Origin: Curtobacterium sp. VKM Ac-1395
GTDB taxonomy: Bacteria; Actinomycetota; Actinomycetes; Actinomycetales; Microbacteriaceae
Assembly: GCF_015350975.1 (NCBI RefSeq)
Contig: NZ_JADKRX010000003.1
Span: 62,001-126,000 of the forward strand
Direction: 5' to 3'
DNA length: 64,000 bases
Numbering within the stretch: position 1 is the first letter of the stretch; every line of letters starts with the position of its first letter. Positions 17,852 through 26,483 of this stretch are shown here, piece after piece. The position numbers and the translations under genes are program-made. The notes beneath the pieces are model-generated. The model was not told the DNA's origin. It searched no databases and saw nothing but the letters and a program-made list of their open reading frames with translations.

Positions 17852-18206
17852 AGGGTCTCGCTCTCTCTCGTCGTTGAGGAGGTGCTCGGACACCGCTTCC
17901 GTTCCGGCGGTGCTGGGCGCGAGCGTACGCCCCGGCCGCGGGGACGACCAGGCGCACTGCGTCCTTCGACCTGCACCGCGCGTCAGACAACCCGCAACGC
18001 ACGGTCGTGCCCATGACGCCCGCGATGGGGAGCGGCATCGCGCGTTGGTGGTCGGAACGAACGACCTCCTGCGCGCGATCCGCCCTGCCGAGCGCGGGAC
18101 GACGCACCACGCGCGGAACGACCCGCTTCTGTGACGGCGTGACGGCGTGACGTCGTCCCCACTCCCCCCACCCCGATCTCCGGACGACGGAGTCCGTCGA
18201 GGAGGA
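17852..18206. other. Gene-free stretch upstream of the GH43 gene
   Basis: No gene is supported in these 355 bases. It must hold the minus-strand promoter of the GH43 gene, but I cannot pick out convincing -35 and -10 boxes. Near 18131-18154 there is a short 8-bp tandem array (GTGACGGC twice, then GTGACGTC). The repeats that follow are listed separately. Confidence 0.5.
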
Positions 18207-18254
18207 TGACGAATCTGGTCGGCTCGGCCCGAGTTTCGTGAACCGGATTCGTCA
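18207..18254. repeat. Dispersed palindromic repeat, diverged copy
   Basis: Arms TGACGAATCTGGT and ACCGGATTCGTCA enclose a 22-nt loop, with one mismatch in 13 bp. The copies at 46764-46811 and 46929-46976 have the same arm length and the same loop length. The bases to its right (AAAACGGAAACCGGTTCTCCG) also match the right flank of those copies. It lies just 3' of the histidine kinase gene. Confidence 0.75.
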
Positions 18255-18280
18255 GCGCGGAAAACGGAAACCGGTTCTCC

Positions 18281-18319
18281 GCCGCGACGACACTGAGTCC
18301 GCCGCGACGACACTGAGTC
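18281..18319. repeat. Tandem 20-bp direct repeat
   Basis: The 19-nt string beginning GCCGCGACGACACTGAGTC occurs at 18281-18299 and again at 18301-18319, a 20-bp period. The second copy touches the stop codon of the histidine kinase. It joins the palindromic repeat to the gene end. Confidence 0.85.
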
Positions 18320-19844
18320 AGCGCCGGAGGCCCACCCCTGCGGTCGCTCGCTCGGATTCCGGCACGGGCGCGGGCGCGGGCACGGGCACGACGACGGGGA
18401 GCGTGAGGACGAAGGCGGTGTCCCCGCCGGGCGGGCAGACCAGGTCGCCGCCGTGGGCCCGGGCGATGCCACGAGCGATCGGCAGCCCGAGTCCGGCACC
18501 ACCGCGACGGTCGTCCCGCCCGGCGTCGAGGCGCACGAGCCGGTCGAACACGCGCTCCCGGTCGGCCTCGGGGATCCCGGGTCCGTCGTCGGTCACCCGC
18601 ACGACGCCGTGCCCGTCGGCCGAGGTCACGACCACGGAGACGACACCGCTGCCGCCAGTGGCCCGCGCCGCGTTCTCGAGCAGGTTCCCGAGGACCTGCC
18701 CGAGCCGGTCGTCGTCGCCGGGGACACCGACGGCACCGTCCGGCTCCACGACCTCGACCCGGAGCGCGGGGGCCCGGAGGAGCGCTCGCGACGCCTCGAG
18801 GCGAGCGACGGCACCGAGGTCGACGGGCGCCAGGTCGAGCTCGAGCCCGCGGTCGACCCGTGCCATCAGCAGCAGGTCGTCGACGAGCCGGCCGGCGCGA
18901 CCCGCCTGCCGGACGACGTGCACGGCGAGGTCCTCGCGTTCCGCGGGGTCGAGCGGCGTCCGCACGAGGGTGTCCGCCGCGGCACGGATGCCGGCGACCG
19001 GGGTGCGGAGCTCGTGGGCGGCGTCCGAGAGGAACGCGCGCATCCGGGCCTCGGCGGCGAGGGCTTGGTGCTCGGCTCCCTCGACCGCGTCGAGCATCTC
19101 GTCGAAGGCCACGGCCACGCGGCCGATCTCGGTGTCCCGACGTGCCGGACGGAGCCGTCGGCCCCGGTCACCGTGCGCGATCGACCGCGCGGCCCGCGTC
19201 ATCGTGTCGAGCGGCCGCATCGTGCGCCGCACCACGAGCACCAGCCCGACGGCAGCGACGAGCAGGAACACCGCGGAGGCGCCGAGCATCACCCAGCGGA
19301 GTTCCCCGAGCACCTCGTCGACCGACCCGGTCCCCGCAGTCAGTCGGATCGTCGAACCGTCACTGAGCCGGGAGACCAGCGTCACGAGCCGCCCCTCCTC
19401 ACGCACGGAGGAGGACGTGATCCGAACCTGCCCGGCCGCGGCGGCGGACCCGGCCGCCCCGTCGGCGGTGGCCGACCCGCTGGCTGGTGTCGAGCCTCCC
19501 GGCCCGGCCGGACCGGACAGTCCCGGTGGCTCGGGCGGACCCTGCCGGAGCTGCTCCGGGGTGGGGCCGGCCTCGACGGAGCCACCGTCGCTCGTGGTGA
19601 TCGTGACGGCGAGGCCCTGCATCGACAGCCGGTCGGCCAGGTCGTCCGCGTCCACCGTGCCGACGAGGGCCGCTGCGGCGGAGGCCCGGTCGCGCAGGCG
19701 GTCCTCGATCTGGGTGCGGAGGCGCTCGCCGAGTGTCGCCTGCACTGCAACGGACAGCAGGCCGAGGAGCACCGCGAGCAGCACCAGGACGGCGACCACC
19801 GTCCGCGCGCGCAGCGATCCCGTCCGGAGCGGTCCGGCGATCAC
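18318..19844 (-). CDS. Two-component sensor histidine kinase
   Basis: The protein has 508 residues from a GTG overlapping the response-regulator stop by 4 nt. A first membrane helix (about 12-32, VVAVLVLLAVLLGLLSVAV) and a second (about 185-210, VFLLVAAVGLVLVV) bracket an extracellular sensor domain of about 150 residues with a Pro/Gly/Ser-rich patch. A HAMP segment leads to the H-box AHELRTPVAGIRA with His277. The N-box is NLLENAARAT, followed by DDGPGIP and GAGLGLPIA. It phosphorylates the response regulator encoded just upstream. The signal is unknown. The divergent membrane-protein gene is a likely target. Confidence 0.93.
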   Translation of the reverse strand: MIAGPLRTGSLRARTVVAVLVLLAVLLGLLSVAVQATLGERLRTQIEDRLRDRASAAAALVGTVDADDLADRLSMQGLAVTITTSDGGSVEAGPTPEQLRQGPPEPPGLSGPAGPGGSTPASGSATADGAAGSAAAAGQVRITSSSVREEGRLVTLVSRLSDGSTIRLTAGTGSVDEVLGELRWVMLGASAVFLLVAAVGLVLVVRRTMRPLDTMTRAARSIAHGDRGRRLRPARRDTEIGRVAVAFDEMLDAVEGAEHQALAAEARMRAFLSDAAHELRTPVAGIRAAADTLVRTPLDPAEREDLAVHVVRQAGRAGRLVDDLLLMARVDRGLELDLAPVDLGAVARLEASRALLRAPALRVEVVEPDGAVGVPGDDDRLGQVLGNLLENAARATGGSGVVSVVVTSADGHGVVRVTDDGPGIPEADRERVFDRLVRLDAGRDDRRGGAGLGLPIARGIARAHGGDLVCPPGGDTAFVLTLPVVVPVPAPAPVPESERATAGVGLRR

Positions 19845-20554
19845 GCGGCGACCGCGCTCATGCGGTAGCCGAGCCCGCGGACGGTGTGGATGAGCCGAGG
19901 CCCGTGCGCCTCCATCTTGCGGCGGACGGCACTGAGGTGGACCTCGACGAGGTTCGGGTCGACGCTGTCGTACCCCCACACCTGCGTCAGGATCTGGGTC
20001 TTGGAGAGCGTGCGCCCGCGGCTCTCTGCCAGGAACGCGAGCAGCCGGAACTCCGTCGCGGTGAGGTCGAGCGTGATGCCGGCGCGACGGACCACGGCGG
20101 CGTCCGGGTCGAGCACGAGGTCCGCCACCTCGACCACCGACGGGATCCGACCCCGGCGTCGCAGCACCGCCGTGACCCGCGCGACGAGCTCGGCCATCGC
20201 GAACGGCTTCACCACGTAGTCGTCGGCGCCCTCGGCGAAGCCGCGCAGCCGGTCGTCGACCTCGTCCCGCGCGGTGAGCATGACGATGGCGGCGTCGGAC
20301 GTGGTCCGCACCCGGCCGGCGAGCTGGATGCCGCTCGCACCGGGCAGCATCCAGTCGAGGACGACCAGGTCGGGCACGAACCGGGCGAGGTCCTGCTGCA
20401 GGGCGTCCCCGTCGGGTGCGTCGAGGACCACGAGTCCCTCGTCACGGAGGGACCGGGCCACGGACAGGCGGATGGTCTCGTCGTCGTCGATGAGCAGGAC
20501 GCGGGCAGGGGTGGGCACGGCGACACGCTGGTCGATGCGGCAATCACCGGGCAT
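19841..20554 (-). CDS. OmpR/PhoB-type response regulator
   Basis: The protein has 237 residues from ATG 20554; a shorter GTG start near residue 12 is possible. The receiver domain begins VLLIDDDET and carries the phosphoacceptor in VVLDWMLPG (Asp67 with the long start), with LTARDEVDDRLRGFAEGADDYVVKPF following. The winged-helix DNA-binding domain (about 140-235) includes LLAFLAESRGRTLSKTQIL and ends HTVRGLGYRM. It is the first gene of the two-component operon and is divergently transcribed from the Gly/Pro-rich membrane protein, whose promoter shares the 133-bp intergenic region. Confidence 0.93.
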   Translation of the reverse strand: MPGDCRIDQRVAVPTPARVLLIDDDETIRLSVARSLRDEGLVVLDAPDGDALQQDLARFVPDLVVLDWMLPGASGIQLAGRVRTTSDAAIVMLTARDEVDDRLRGFAEGADDYVVKPFAMAELVARVTAVLRRRGRIPSVVEVADLVLDPDAAVVRRAGITLDLTATEFRLLAFLAESRGRTLSKTQILTQVWGYDSVDPNLVEVHLSAVRRKMEAHGPRLIHTVRGLGYRMSAVAA

Positions 20555-20687
20555 GGAGCCACCTGGGCAGCACCTGGGCTTCAGTCCTGCTTCAGATTGG
20601 ACTTCGAGCGTGGTCGTCACCGGCAGGACCGCCGGACCGGCACGTCGGCCGGTCCGGCTCACCGCCGGACGACGAACTGGAGCGATC

Positions 20688-21365
20688 ATGACCACGAACC
20701 ACGACCACCACGACGACGCCGACGAGCCCACCCGCGAGTACCCCCGCGACGGCTTCGCCCGTGACGCACAGCCGACCGAGCAGTTCCCGCAGGCCTCCGA
20801 GACCCGGCCGGGAGGCTCGGCACCGGTCGCGTCCTCGGCCGCCGCTGGGGAGCGGGGTCGCCGCCAGGGCCTCGGCCGCCGACTCGGGATCGGTGCGGCC
20901 GTCGTGGCCGTGCTGATCGGCGGAGTCGGTGTCACCGCGGCGGTCGCCGCGGGCAACGACGGTGGGGGCAGCAGTGCGGTGGGGGTGCCGACGGGGGCGC
21001 CGACCGGAGCGCCGTCGGGGGCTCCTTCCGGTGCGCCGAGCGGTGCGCCGAGTGGTGCGCCGAGTGAGGGGCCCGGCGCGGGCGGTGCCGCTGGTGGGCC
21101 CGCCGCCGGCGGTCCTGCTGCCGGTGGTCCTGCTGCCGGTGGTCCCGGCGGGACGTGCGGGCCGGTCGGTGGCGCGGCTGGTGGCGCGGCTGGTGCTCCC
21201 GAGGGCGACGCCGCACCGAAGCCGTCGGCCGGGGCACCGAAGCCGGGCGCGGACGCACCGAAGCCGGGTGCGGACGCACCGAAGCCGCCGAAGCCGGGGA
21301 AGGACGCACCGAAGCCGACCGATGCACCGTCCGCTCCGACCGAGGCTCCGACGACCGGGTCCTGA
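20688..21365 (+). CDS. Low-complexity single-pass membrane protein, Gly/Pro/Ala repeats
   Basis: The protein has 225 residues. The hydrophilic N-terminus (1-65) is His/Asp-rich at its start. One membrane helix follows (about 66-88, IGAAVVAVLIGGVGVTAAVAA), then an external tail built of short repeats: PTGAPSGAP units, AAGGP units and GADAPKP units. The topology suggests a short cytoplasmic N-terminus and a cell-wall-spanning tail. A single Cys sits in GGTCGPVGG. It is divergent from the two-component system and may be its regulatory target; that is inference from position. No enzymatic domain is seen. Confidence 0.7.
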   Translation: MTTNHDHHDDADEPTREYPRDGFARDAQPTEQFPQASETRPGGSAPVASSAAAGERGRRQGLGRRLGIGAAVVAVLIGGVGVTAAVAAGNDGGGSSAVGVPTGAPTGAPSGAPSGAPSGAPSGAPSEGPGAGGAAGGPAAGGPAAGGPAAGGPGGTCGPVGGAAGGAAGAPEGDAAPKPSAGAPKPGADAPKPGADAPKPPKPGKDAPKPTDAPSAPTEAPTTGS

Positions 21366-21416
21366 CGCCCGGGTCCTGATCCGGGTCAGGACCTGCCGGC
21401 GCTGCTCCGGACGTAC

Positions 21417-21440
21417 CCGACGAGCACCGGCTCGTCGGGC
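21417..21440. terminator. Bidirectional terminator between convergent genes
   Basis: Perfect 10-bp stem, CCCGACGAGC / GCTCGTCGGG, with a 4-nt loop. It is further flanked by CCGGACG and CGTCCGG that can extend the helix. It sits in the 99-bp gap between the plus-strand repeat protein and the minus-strand membrane protein. Confidence 0.65.
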
Positions 21441-21464
21441 CGTCCGGTCACGCGTGCAGCAGGA

Positions 21465-22016
21465 CTACCGGGGCTCGGCGTCGTGCCGCTCGAACCAGGT
21501 GTCGGCCTGTTCCCGTTCGTCCTCCGCCAGGAGCCGCCGGGCGCGCGGCATCGACCGTCGGGCGAACACCAGCGTCGAGACGCCGATCCCCGTGAAGCTC
21601 ACCGCCGCCACGAACGAGAAGACGCTCGACCACGGGTCCTCACCCTCGAAGACCGTCGCCACACCACCGACTGCATTGAGCAGGCCCGCCGCGAGGCTCA
21701 CCCAGCCGACCCACGCGCCGCGCTCGGTGACCCGCCGGAGGTACCGGATGCGGACGGGAACGGGCACCTCGGCCGGGAGGTCGCTCCCCCGGACCCAGGC
21801 CTCCAGCCGGCGCTGCTGGCGGTACCCACCCGCGACCGCCCAGCTCGTGACGACCGCGGCGACCAGGACCACCAGCACGGCCGCGGCGACGAGCACCACG
21901 ACGACGGGTGCCAGGGCGAAGTCCTTCACCGCGAGGAGCGTCCAGAGGCCCGCGGAGAGGAGTCCCAACCCGAGCAGTCGGACCCACCCGCCGGTGTCGA
22001 TCTCACGGAGTCGCAT
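21465..22016 (-). CDS. Hypothetical four-helix membrane protein
   Basis: The protein has 183 residues. Hydrophobic segments lie at about 12-30, 35-60, 98-118 and 130-150, then a basic, charged C-terminal tail (RRSMPRARRLLAEDEREQADTW). No conserved motif is recognised. It follows the esterase gene on the same strand after a 26-nt gap, so the two may be co-transcribed. Function unknown. Confidence 0.65.
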   Translation of the reverse strand: MRLREIDTGGWVRLLGLGLLSAGLWTLLAVKDFALAPVVVVLVAAAVLVVLVAAVVTSWAVAGGYRQQRRLEAWVRGSDLPAEVPVPVRIRYLRRVTERGAWVGWVSLAAGLLNAVGGVATVFEGEDPWSSVFSFVAAVSFTGIGVSTLVFARRSMPRARRLLAEDEREQADTWFERHDAEPR

Positions 22017-22042
22017 GGGCCGAGCGTAGCCATCGGCGCGCA

Positions 22043-23032
22043 TCACGACTCCGGGCCCTCCGGGAGCGACCCTGCGAGCAGTCGCGTCGTCCAGTCGGCG
22101 AGTGCGGCGACCGCCCGGCGGGACACGACCGCGTGCGGCACCATGCTGGTGAACCCGTGGAAGGCCCCGGGCCAGACGTGCAGCTCGGTGTCGACCCCTG
22201 CCGCCCACAGCCGGGTGGCGAAGGCGACGGTCTCGTCGCGGAACACCTCGGCGCTGCCACAGTCGAGGTACGTGGGCGGCATCCCGCGCAGATCGGTCGC
22301 GCGTGCCGGTGCCGCATGCACGGAGACCTCACCGTCGCGGTGGTCCCCGAGGTACGCGTCCCAGCCGAACCGGGTCATCGCCCGGTCGGCCACGCCGATG
22401 CCGTCGATCTGGTGGGTGGACGTCGTCGAGTCGCTGTCGTCGAGCATCGGCGAGACCAGGACCTGGGCGTGGACAGCGGGCCCGCCACGGTCCCGGGCGA
22501 GGAGCGCCGTCCCCGCGGCCAGGCCACCGCCGGCACTCTGTCCGACGAGCACGATGCGTGCCGGGTCGATCCCGAGTTCCTCGGCGTGGTCGGCGGTCCA
22601 GACCAGGCCGGCGTAGCAGTCCTCCACCGGCACCGGGTCCGGGTGCTCCGGCGCGAGACGGTAGTCGATGCTCAGCAGGACCACGTCATGGGTCAGCAGC
22701 CAGTCGTCGTAGGACTCGAGGTTGCCGAGGTGGTGCCCGAACATCATCCCGCCGCCGTGGATGGTGAAGAACGCCGGTGCTGTGCCCGTCCGACCGATGC
22801 GCTGGATGACCGCGAGGGCGATCGTCGTGCCGTCGTCGACCGGCACGCGAACCGACCGGCGTTCGAGCCCGCGTTCCCGGAGTCGGTCGTCGAGCTCGGC
22901 TTCGGACACGTCCAGCGCTCGCATCGCCGGCAGCATCTCGCGCGTGAGCACGAACGGCCCGCGGGCATGGAGGCGGTCGAGGAAGCCCTGCAGCTCCGGG
23001 TCGAACGGGGGACGGGGCATCGTTTCCGTCAC
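22043..23032 (-). CDS. Alpha/beta hydrolase, HSL-type esterase/lipase
   Basis: The protein has 329 residues. The GTG at 23032 is chosen because AGGAG lies 6 nt upstream; an ATG four codons later is possible. The oxyanion-hole motif is FFTIHGGGMM, the nucleophile elbow is GQSAGGG (Ser166), and the likely catalytic His is in WPGAFHGFTSM. This is the hormone-sensitive-lipase branch of esterases. No signal peptide is present, so it is cytoplasmic. It probably hydrolyses short acyl esters; the natural substrate is unknown. Confidence 0.88.
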   Translation of the reverse strand: MTETMPRPPFDPELQGFLDRLHARGPFVLTREMLPAMRALDVSEAELDDRLRERGLERRSVRVPVDDGTTIALAVIQRIGRTGTAPAFFTIHGGGMMFGHHLGNLESYDDWLLTHDVVLLSIDYRLAPEHPDPVPVEDCYAGLVWTADHAEELGIDPARIVLVGQSAGGGLAAGTALLARDRGGPAVHAQVLVSPMLDDSDSTTSTHQIDGIGVADRAMTRFGWDAYLGDHRDGEVSVHAAPARATDLRGMPPTYLDCGSAEVFRDETVAFATRLWAAGVDTELHVWPGAFHGFTSMVPHAVVSRRAVAALADWTTRLLAGSLPEGPES

Positions 23033-23151
23033 GGCACACTCCTGATGATCCAGAAGTGGCGGTCCACTCGGACCACGTGTCGCCACGGCTGACGACAGCC
23101 GCGTTTTTCCCTCCCGAGAACCATACCCTGCTGGGAGGTGGCGGCCGGTCG

Positions 23152-24420
23152 TCAGGGGAACAGGGCGCGGACGCGGTCCTCGAACTCCGCAGCCGCATCG
23201 CGTCGCGACCGGGGAGCGTCGTCCTGGAGCCGCCTGGCGAGGTCGACCGCAGCGGTGAGCACGAGGGGGTGCTCCTGCCCGTAGGTGGCCACGCCGTCGA
23301 AGACCGTGCCGACCAGGTCCTCGATCTCCGGCCAGTGCGGGAGCACCCGGGCGACGCCGTCGTCGTCGAGACACGCGGTGACGGTCGCCCGGTCGCGCCA
23401 GGTCGGGACCAGCGCAGCGGAGGCGAGTTCCAGTGCCCCGACGGCCGTGTACGGGTCGTTCGTCCCGCTGGCCAGTCCGCGGACCGCGATCTCCACGAGC
23501 TGCTGCAGCGCGAACCGGACGTCCTGGTACGGGGTCCTCGCGGTGCCCGTCGTGACACACGCGCGCAGCTGCCGGACCGCGCGGTCGTCGAGGTCGACGC
23601 GCTCGCCGGCCTCGGTCGTGACGACCAGGACCGGGTCGCCGCGGAGCACGTGCCGCCCCGGCATCGCACGCACGTCGACGACCGCGTGCTGGTCCACCGC
23701 CCAGCGGACGAGCCGACGCCAGGCCACGGACTGCACGTAGCCGTCCTCCCCCGCCCGGATCGTCGTGCCCAGGGCAACGCTCGACGAGCGCGGCGTGGTG
23801 CTCACCCGGTCGTCGTCCGTCGCGAACGCCTCGTCGAGGGCCGCAGCGAGCTCCACCTGCACGCGTTTCTGCAGGGAGGTGATCTGCACGCTCGACGCGA
23901 TGTGGTGGATGAAGAACACCAGGACGGCGACGTCGACGAGCCCGATGAGGACCGCGACGTGCACCGCGATCACCGGCACGAACGCCGTGCCGTCGTCGAC
24001 GTCGGTGTGCACCGAACGCAGCACGACGACGGCGTAGACGAAGGTCGACGTGAACACCGCGAGCACGAGCTGGTTGGCCCGGTCCGCCATGAAGTTGCGC
24101 ACCAGGCGAGGACCGTACGTGGAGGAGGTGGTGGCGAGGACCGAGATGGTGATGGAGAACGACGTCCCCGCCACGGTGAGCATCGCCGTCCCGATCGTGG
24201 TGAGGATCGACCGGCCACCGCTCGCACTCAGCGCGTCCAGCACGGCGATCTGGATCCCGTGGTCGATGACGACCCGGTCCACCGCGACCAGCACCTCGGC
24301 CAGCACGATCGCCCCGAGACCGAACACGGCCGGCAGGAACCAGAACGACTCACGGATGCGGAGCGCCAGAGCCTGCACGCTGACCACCAGCCTCTCGGGA
24401 CGCACGACGGGGTCCAGCAC
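23152..24420 (-). CDS. DUF2254 family membrane protein
   Basis: The protein has 422 residues from GTG 24420; later GTGs are possible starts. The N-terminal half has four membrane segments (about 20-40, 60-85, 105-125 and 135-160), including TVAGTSFSITISVLATTSSTYGPRL, a stretch I associate with DUF2254. The C-terminal half is soluble and contains RFALQQLVEIAVRGLASGTNDPYTA. It is probably an inner-membrane protein of unknown function. It is transcribed away from the BCCT gene, with only about 67 nt between starts, so the promoters overlap. Confidence 0.75.
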   Translation of the reverse strand: MLDPVVRPERLVVSVQALALRIRESFWFLPAVFGLGAIVLAEVLVAVDRVVIDHGIQIAVLDALSASGGRSILTTIGTAMLTVAGTSFSITISVLATTSSTYGPRLVRNFMADRANQLVLAVFTSTFVYAVVVLRSVHTDVDDGTAFVPVIAVHVAVLIGLVDVAVLVFFIHHIASSVQITSLQKRVQVELAAALDEAFATDDDRVSTTPRSSSVALGTTIRAGEDGYVQSVAWRRLVRWAVDQHAVVDVRAMPGRHVLRGDPVLVVTTEAGERVDLDDRAVRQLRACVTTGTARTPYQDVRFALQQLVEIAVRGLASGTNDPYTAVGALELASAALVPTWRDRATVTACLDDDGVARVLPHWPEIEDLVGTVFDGVATYGQEHPLVLTAAVDLARRLQDDAPRSRRDAAAEFEDRVRALFP

Positions 24421-24487
24421 CACCGAGTGCCGGCAACAGTACCGGGCGACACGCCTGGGTGAACGCACAGCAACGCGAGCAGGCACC

Positions 24488-26320
24488 ATGGAGTGCATGG
24501 CAAGCACAGCTCCACCCCTGCCCGATCCCGTCACCACCACCCCGCAGCTCCGGCGGTGGGTGTTCTGGCCCGCAGCCGTCATCGTGCTCGGCTTCGTGGC
24601 GTTCACCCTCGTCTCCCCCTCCACCGCCGAGGGGCTGTTCCTCGGGCTGCAGGACGGCATCGTCCGCAACTTCAGCTGGTACTACGTCCTGGTCGCCGCG
24701 TTCTTCGTCGGCTTCTCCCTCTTCGTCGGCTTCAGCCGGTACGGCGACATCAAGCTCGGGAAGGACGCGGACGAGCCCGAGTTCTCCACCGGGTCCTGGT
24801 TCGCCCTGCTCTTCGCGGCGGGCATGGGCATCGGCCTGGTGTTCTACGGCGTCTCCGAACCACTCAGCCACTTCGCGTCGCCGCGTCCCGGGGTCACCGG
24901 GACCGAGAAGGAACTCGCGCAGCAGGCCCTGACCCAGACGTTCCTGCACTGGGGACTGCACGCCTGGGCGATCTACGTGGTCCTCGGGCTGGCGCTCGCC
25001 TACGCCATCCACCGCCGCGGCCGGCCGGTGTCGATCCGGTGGGCGCTCGAGCCGTTGCTCGGCAACCGCGTCCGCGGCGGCTGGGGCAACCTCATCGACG
25101 TCATCGCCCTGGTCGGCACCCTGTTCGGCGTCGCCACCTCGCTCGGTCTCGGCGTCATCCAGATCGGCGCGGGTCTGGAGGCCGCCGGCATCGCCGAGAG
25201 CAGCATCGTCAGCCAGGTCGCCATCATCGCCGTCATCACCGCGGTGACCATCGTCTCCCTCGTGACCGGCGTGACCAAGGGGATGAAGATCCTCTCGAAC
25301 TTCAACCTCCTCCTCGCGGCCGCGCTGCTGCTGTTCGTGCTCATCGTCGGACCGTCACAGTTCCTGCTCCGCGACTTCGTGCAGTCGATCGGGTCCTACC
25401 TGCAGAACATCGTCGGCCTCTCCTTCAACGTCACCGCCCAGCAGGGTGCCGAGGGCGAGGCCTGGCAGGGCGCGTGGACCACGTTCTACTGGGGCTGGTG
25501 GATGTCCTGGGCGCCGTTCGTCGGCGTCTTCATCGCGCGCATCTCGAAGGGACGCACGGTCCGTCAGTTCGTGTTCGGGGTGCTCCTCGTGCCGACCCTG
25601 CTCACCTTCCTCTGGTTCGCGGTCCTCGGCGGCACGGCGATCCACCGCCAGACGGACGGCGCGGGCGGCCTGGTCGGGTCCGACGGTTCGGTCGACGTCG
25701 AGGGATCGCTCTTCGCGCTCCTCGGCGACCTGCCCGCCGGTGCCGTCCTGACGTTCGGGGCGATCCTGCTCATCGGCGTCTTCTTCGTCACGTCGTCCGA
25801 CTCCGGTTCCCTGGTGATGGCCATGATCGCGTCGGGTGGCGACATCGAGCCGAAGAACTGGCTCCGCGTGTTCTTCGCCGGCGTCTCGGCCCTCCTCGCG
25901 GTCGCCCTGCTGCTCAGCGGTGGTCTCAACGCCCTCAAGACCGCGGCGATCACCACCGCGCTGCCGTTCAGCATCGTCCTGCTGCTCACCTGTTGGTCGA
26001 CGATCATCGCGTTCTCGCGAGAGCGCCGGGCGTACGACAAGGCCGAGCGGGACGTCCTGCTCGAGCACGTCGGCGCGTACTACGGCCTCGAGGTCGAGGC
26101 GCCCAGCGAGAGAGCTCCTCGCTCCGGCCTCGCCCGTCCGTGGGCAGCGGTGAAGAACCGGGTCCGCGGCGGCCGCCCGACTGGAACCCCGGGGAGCGGC
26201 ACGGCCACGATGGACGACTTCCCCGTCCGGCCGGGGACCGTCTCGTCCGACCCCGCGACGGACGCGGGGCTCGACGCCACCACGGAGCCGACGACCGGGC
26301 ACCCGGGCCAGACGGACTGA
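24488..26320 (+). CDS. BCCT family betaine/choline/carnitine transporter
   Basis: The protein has 610 residues from ATG 24488 (607 from ATG 24497; neither has an ideal ribosome site). There are twelve membrane helices, with SWFALLFAAGMGIGLVFYGVSEP and the diagnostic TTFYWGWWMSWAPFVGVFIARISKGRT segment (Trp-rich substrate helix and loop). SSDSGSLVMAMI follows. The last 100 residues are a charged cytoplasmic tail. Such carriers import glycine betaine or related osmolytes with Na+ or H+, often in response to osmotic stress. It is a single-gene unit ending near a strong hairpin. Confidence 0.93.
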   Translation: MECMASTAPPLPDPVTTTPQLRRWVFWPAAVIVLGFVAFTLVSPSTAEGLFLGLQDGIVRNFSWYYVLVAAFFVGFSLFVGFSRYGDIKLGKDADEPEFSTGSWFALLFAAGMGIGLVFYGVSEPLSHFASPRPGVTGTEKELAQQALTQTFLHWGLHAWAIYVVLGLALAYAIHRRGRPVSIRWALEPLLGNRVRGGWGNLIDVIALVGTLFGVATSLGLGVIQIGAGLEAAGIAESSIVSQVAIIAVITAVTIVSLVTGVTKGMKILSNFNLLLAAALLLFVLIVGPSQFLLRDFVQSIGSYLQNIVGLSFNVTAQQGAEGEAWQGAWTTFYWGWWMSWAPFVGVFIARISKGRTVRQFVFGVLLVPTLLTFLWFAVLGGTAIHRQTDGAGGLVGSDGSVDVEGSLFALLGDLPAGAVLTFGAILLIGVFFVTSSDSGSLVMAMIASGGDIEPKNWLRVFFAGVSALLAVALLLSGGLNALKTAAITTALPFSIVLLLTCWSTIIAFSRERRAYDKAERDVLLEHVGAYYGLEVEAPSERAPRSGLARPWAAVKNRVRGGRPTGTPGSGTATMDDFPVRPGTVSSDPATDAGLDATTEPTTGHPGQTD

Positions 26321-26420
26321 CCGACCCCGACTGTGTCACCGGGCACAGTTCGTCCTCACGGCTGATGTGCGGTGTCCGTCCCGGGGCCAGAGTGGTCCGT
26401 GGGATGGGGAATCCGGTCGA

Positions 26421-26453
26421 CCGCGACCGCTGCCGTGGGGGCAGCGGTCGCGG
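26421..26453. terminator. Strong hairpin terminator after the BCCT gene
   Basis: Perfect 14-bp stem, CCGCGACCGCTGCC / GGCAGCGGTCGCGG, with a 5-nt loop. It lies between the convergent BCCT and lipoprotein genes. There is no T run, as is usual in high-GC actinobacteria. Confidence 0.75.
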
Positions 26454-26483
26454 CGCACCCCTCGTGGATCCGTCAGGACCGGG

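Noticed and set aside
17852..18206. A small gene in the gap upstream of the GH43 gene
   Set aside because: Several short frames exist but none has a ribosome site, signal or recognisable sequence.
20985..21330. Short repeats resembling a CRISPR array
   Set aside because: The units are 6-18 bp, in frame and without unique spacers; they encode Gly/Pro/Ala repeats in a membrane protein.
24488..24499. A definite choice between the two BCCT start codons
   Set aside because: Neither ATG has a good ribosome site at proper spacing, so the start is given as uncertain, differing by three residues.
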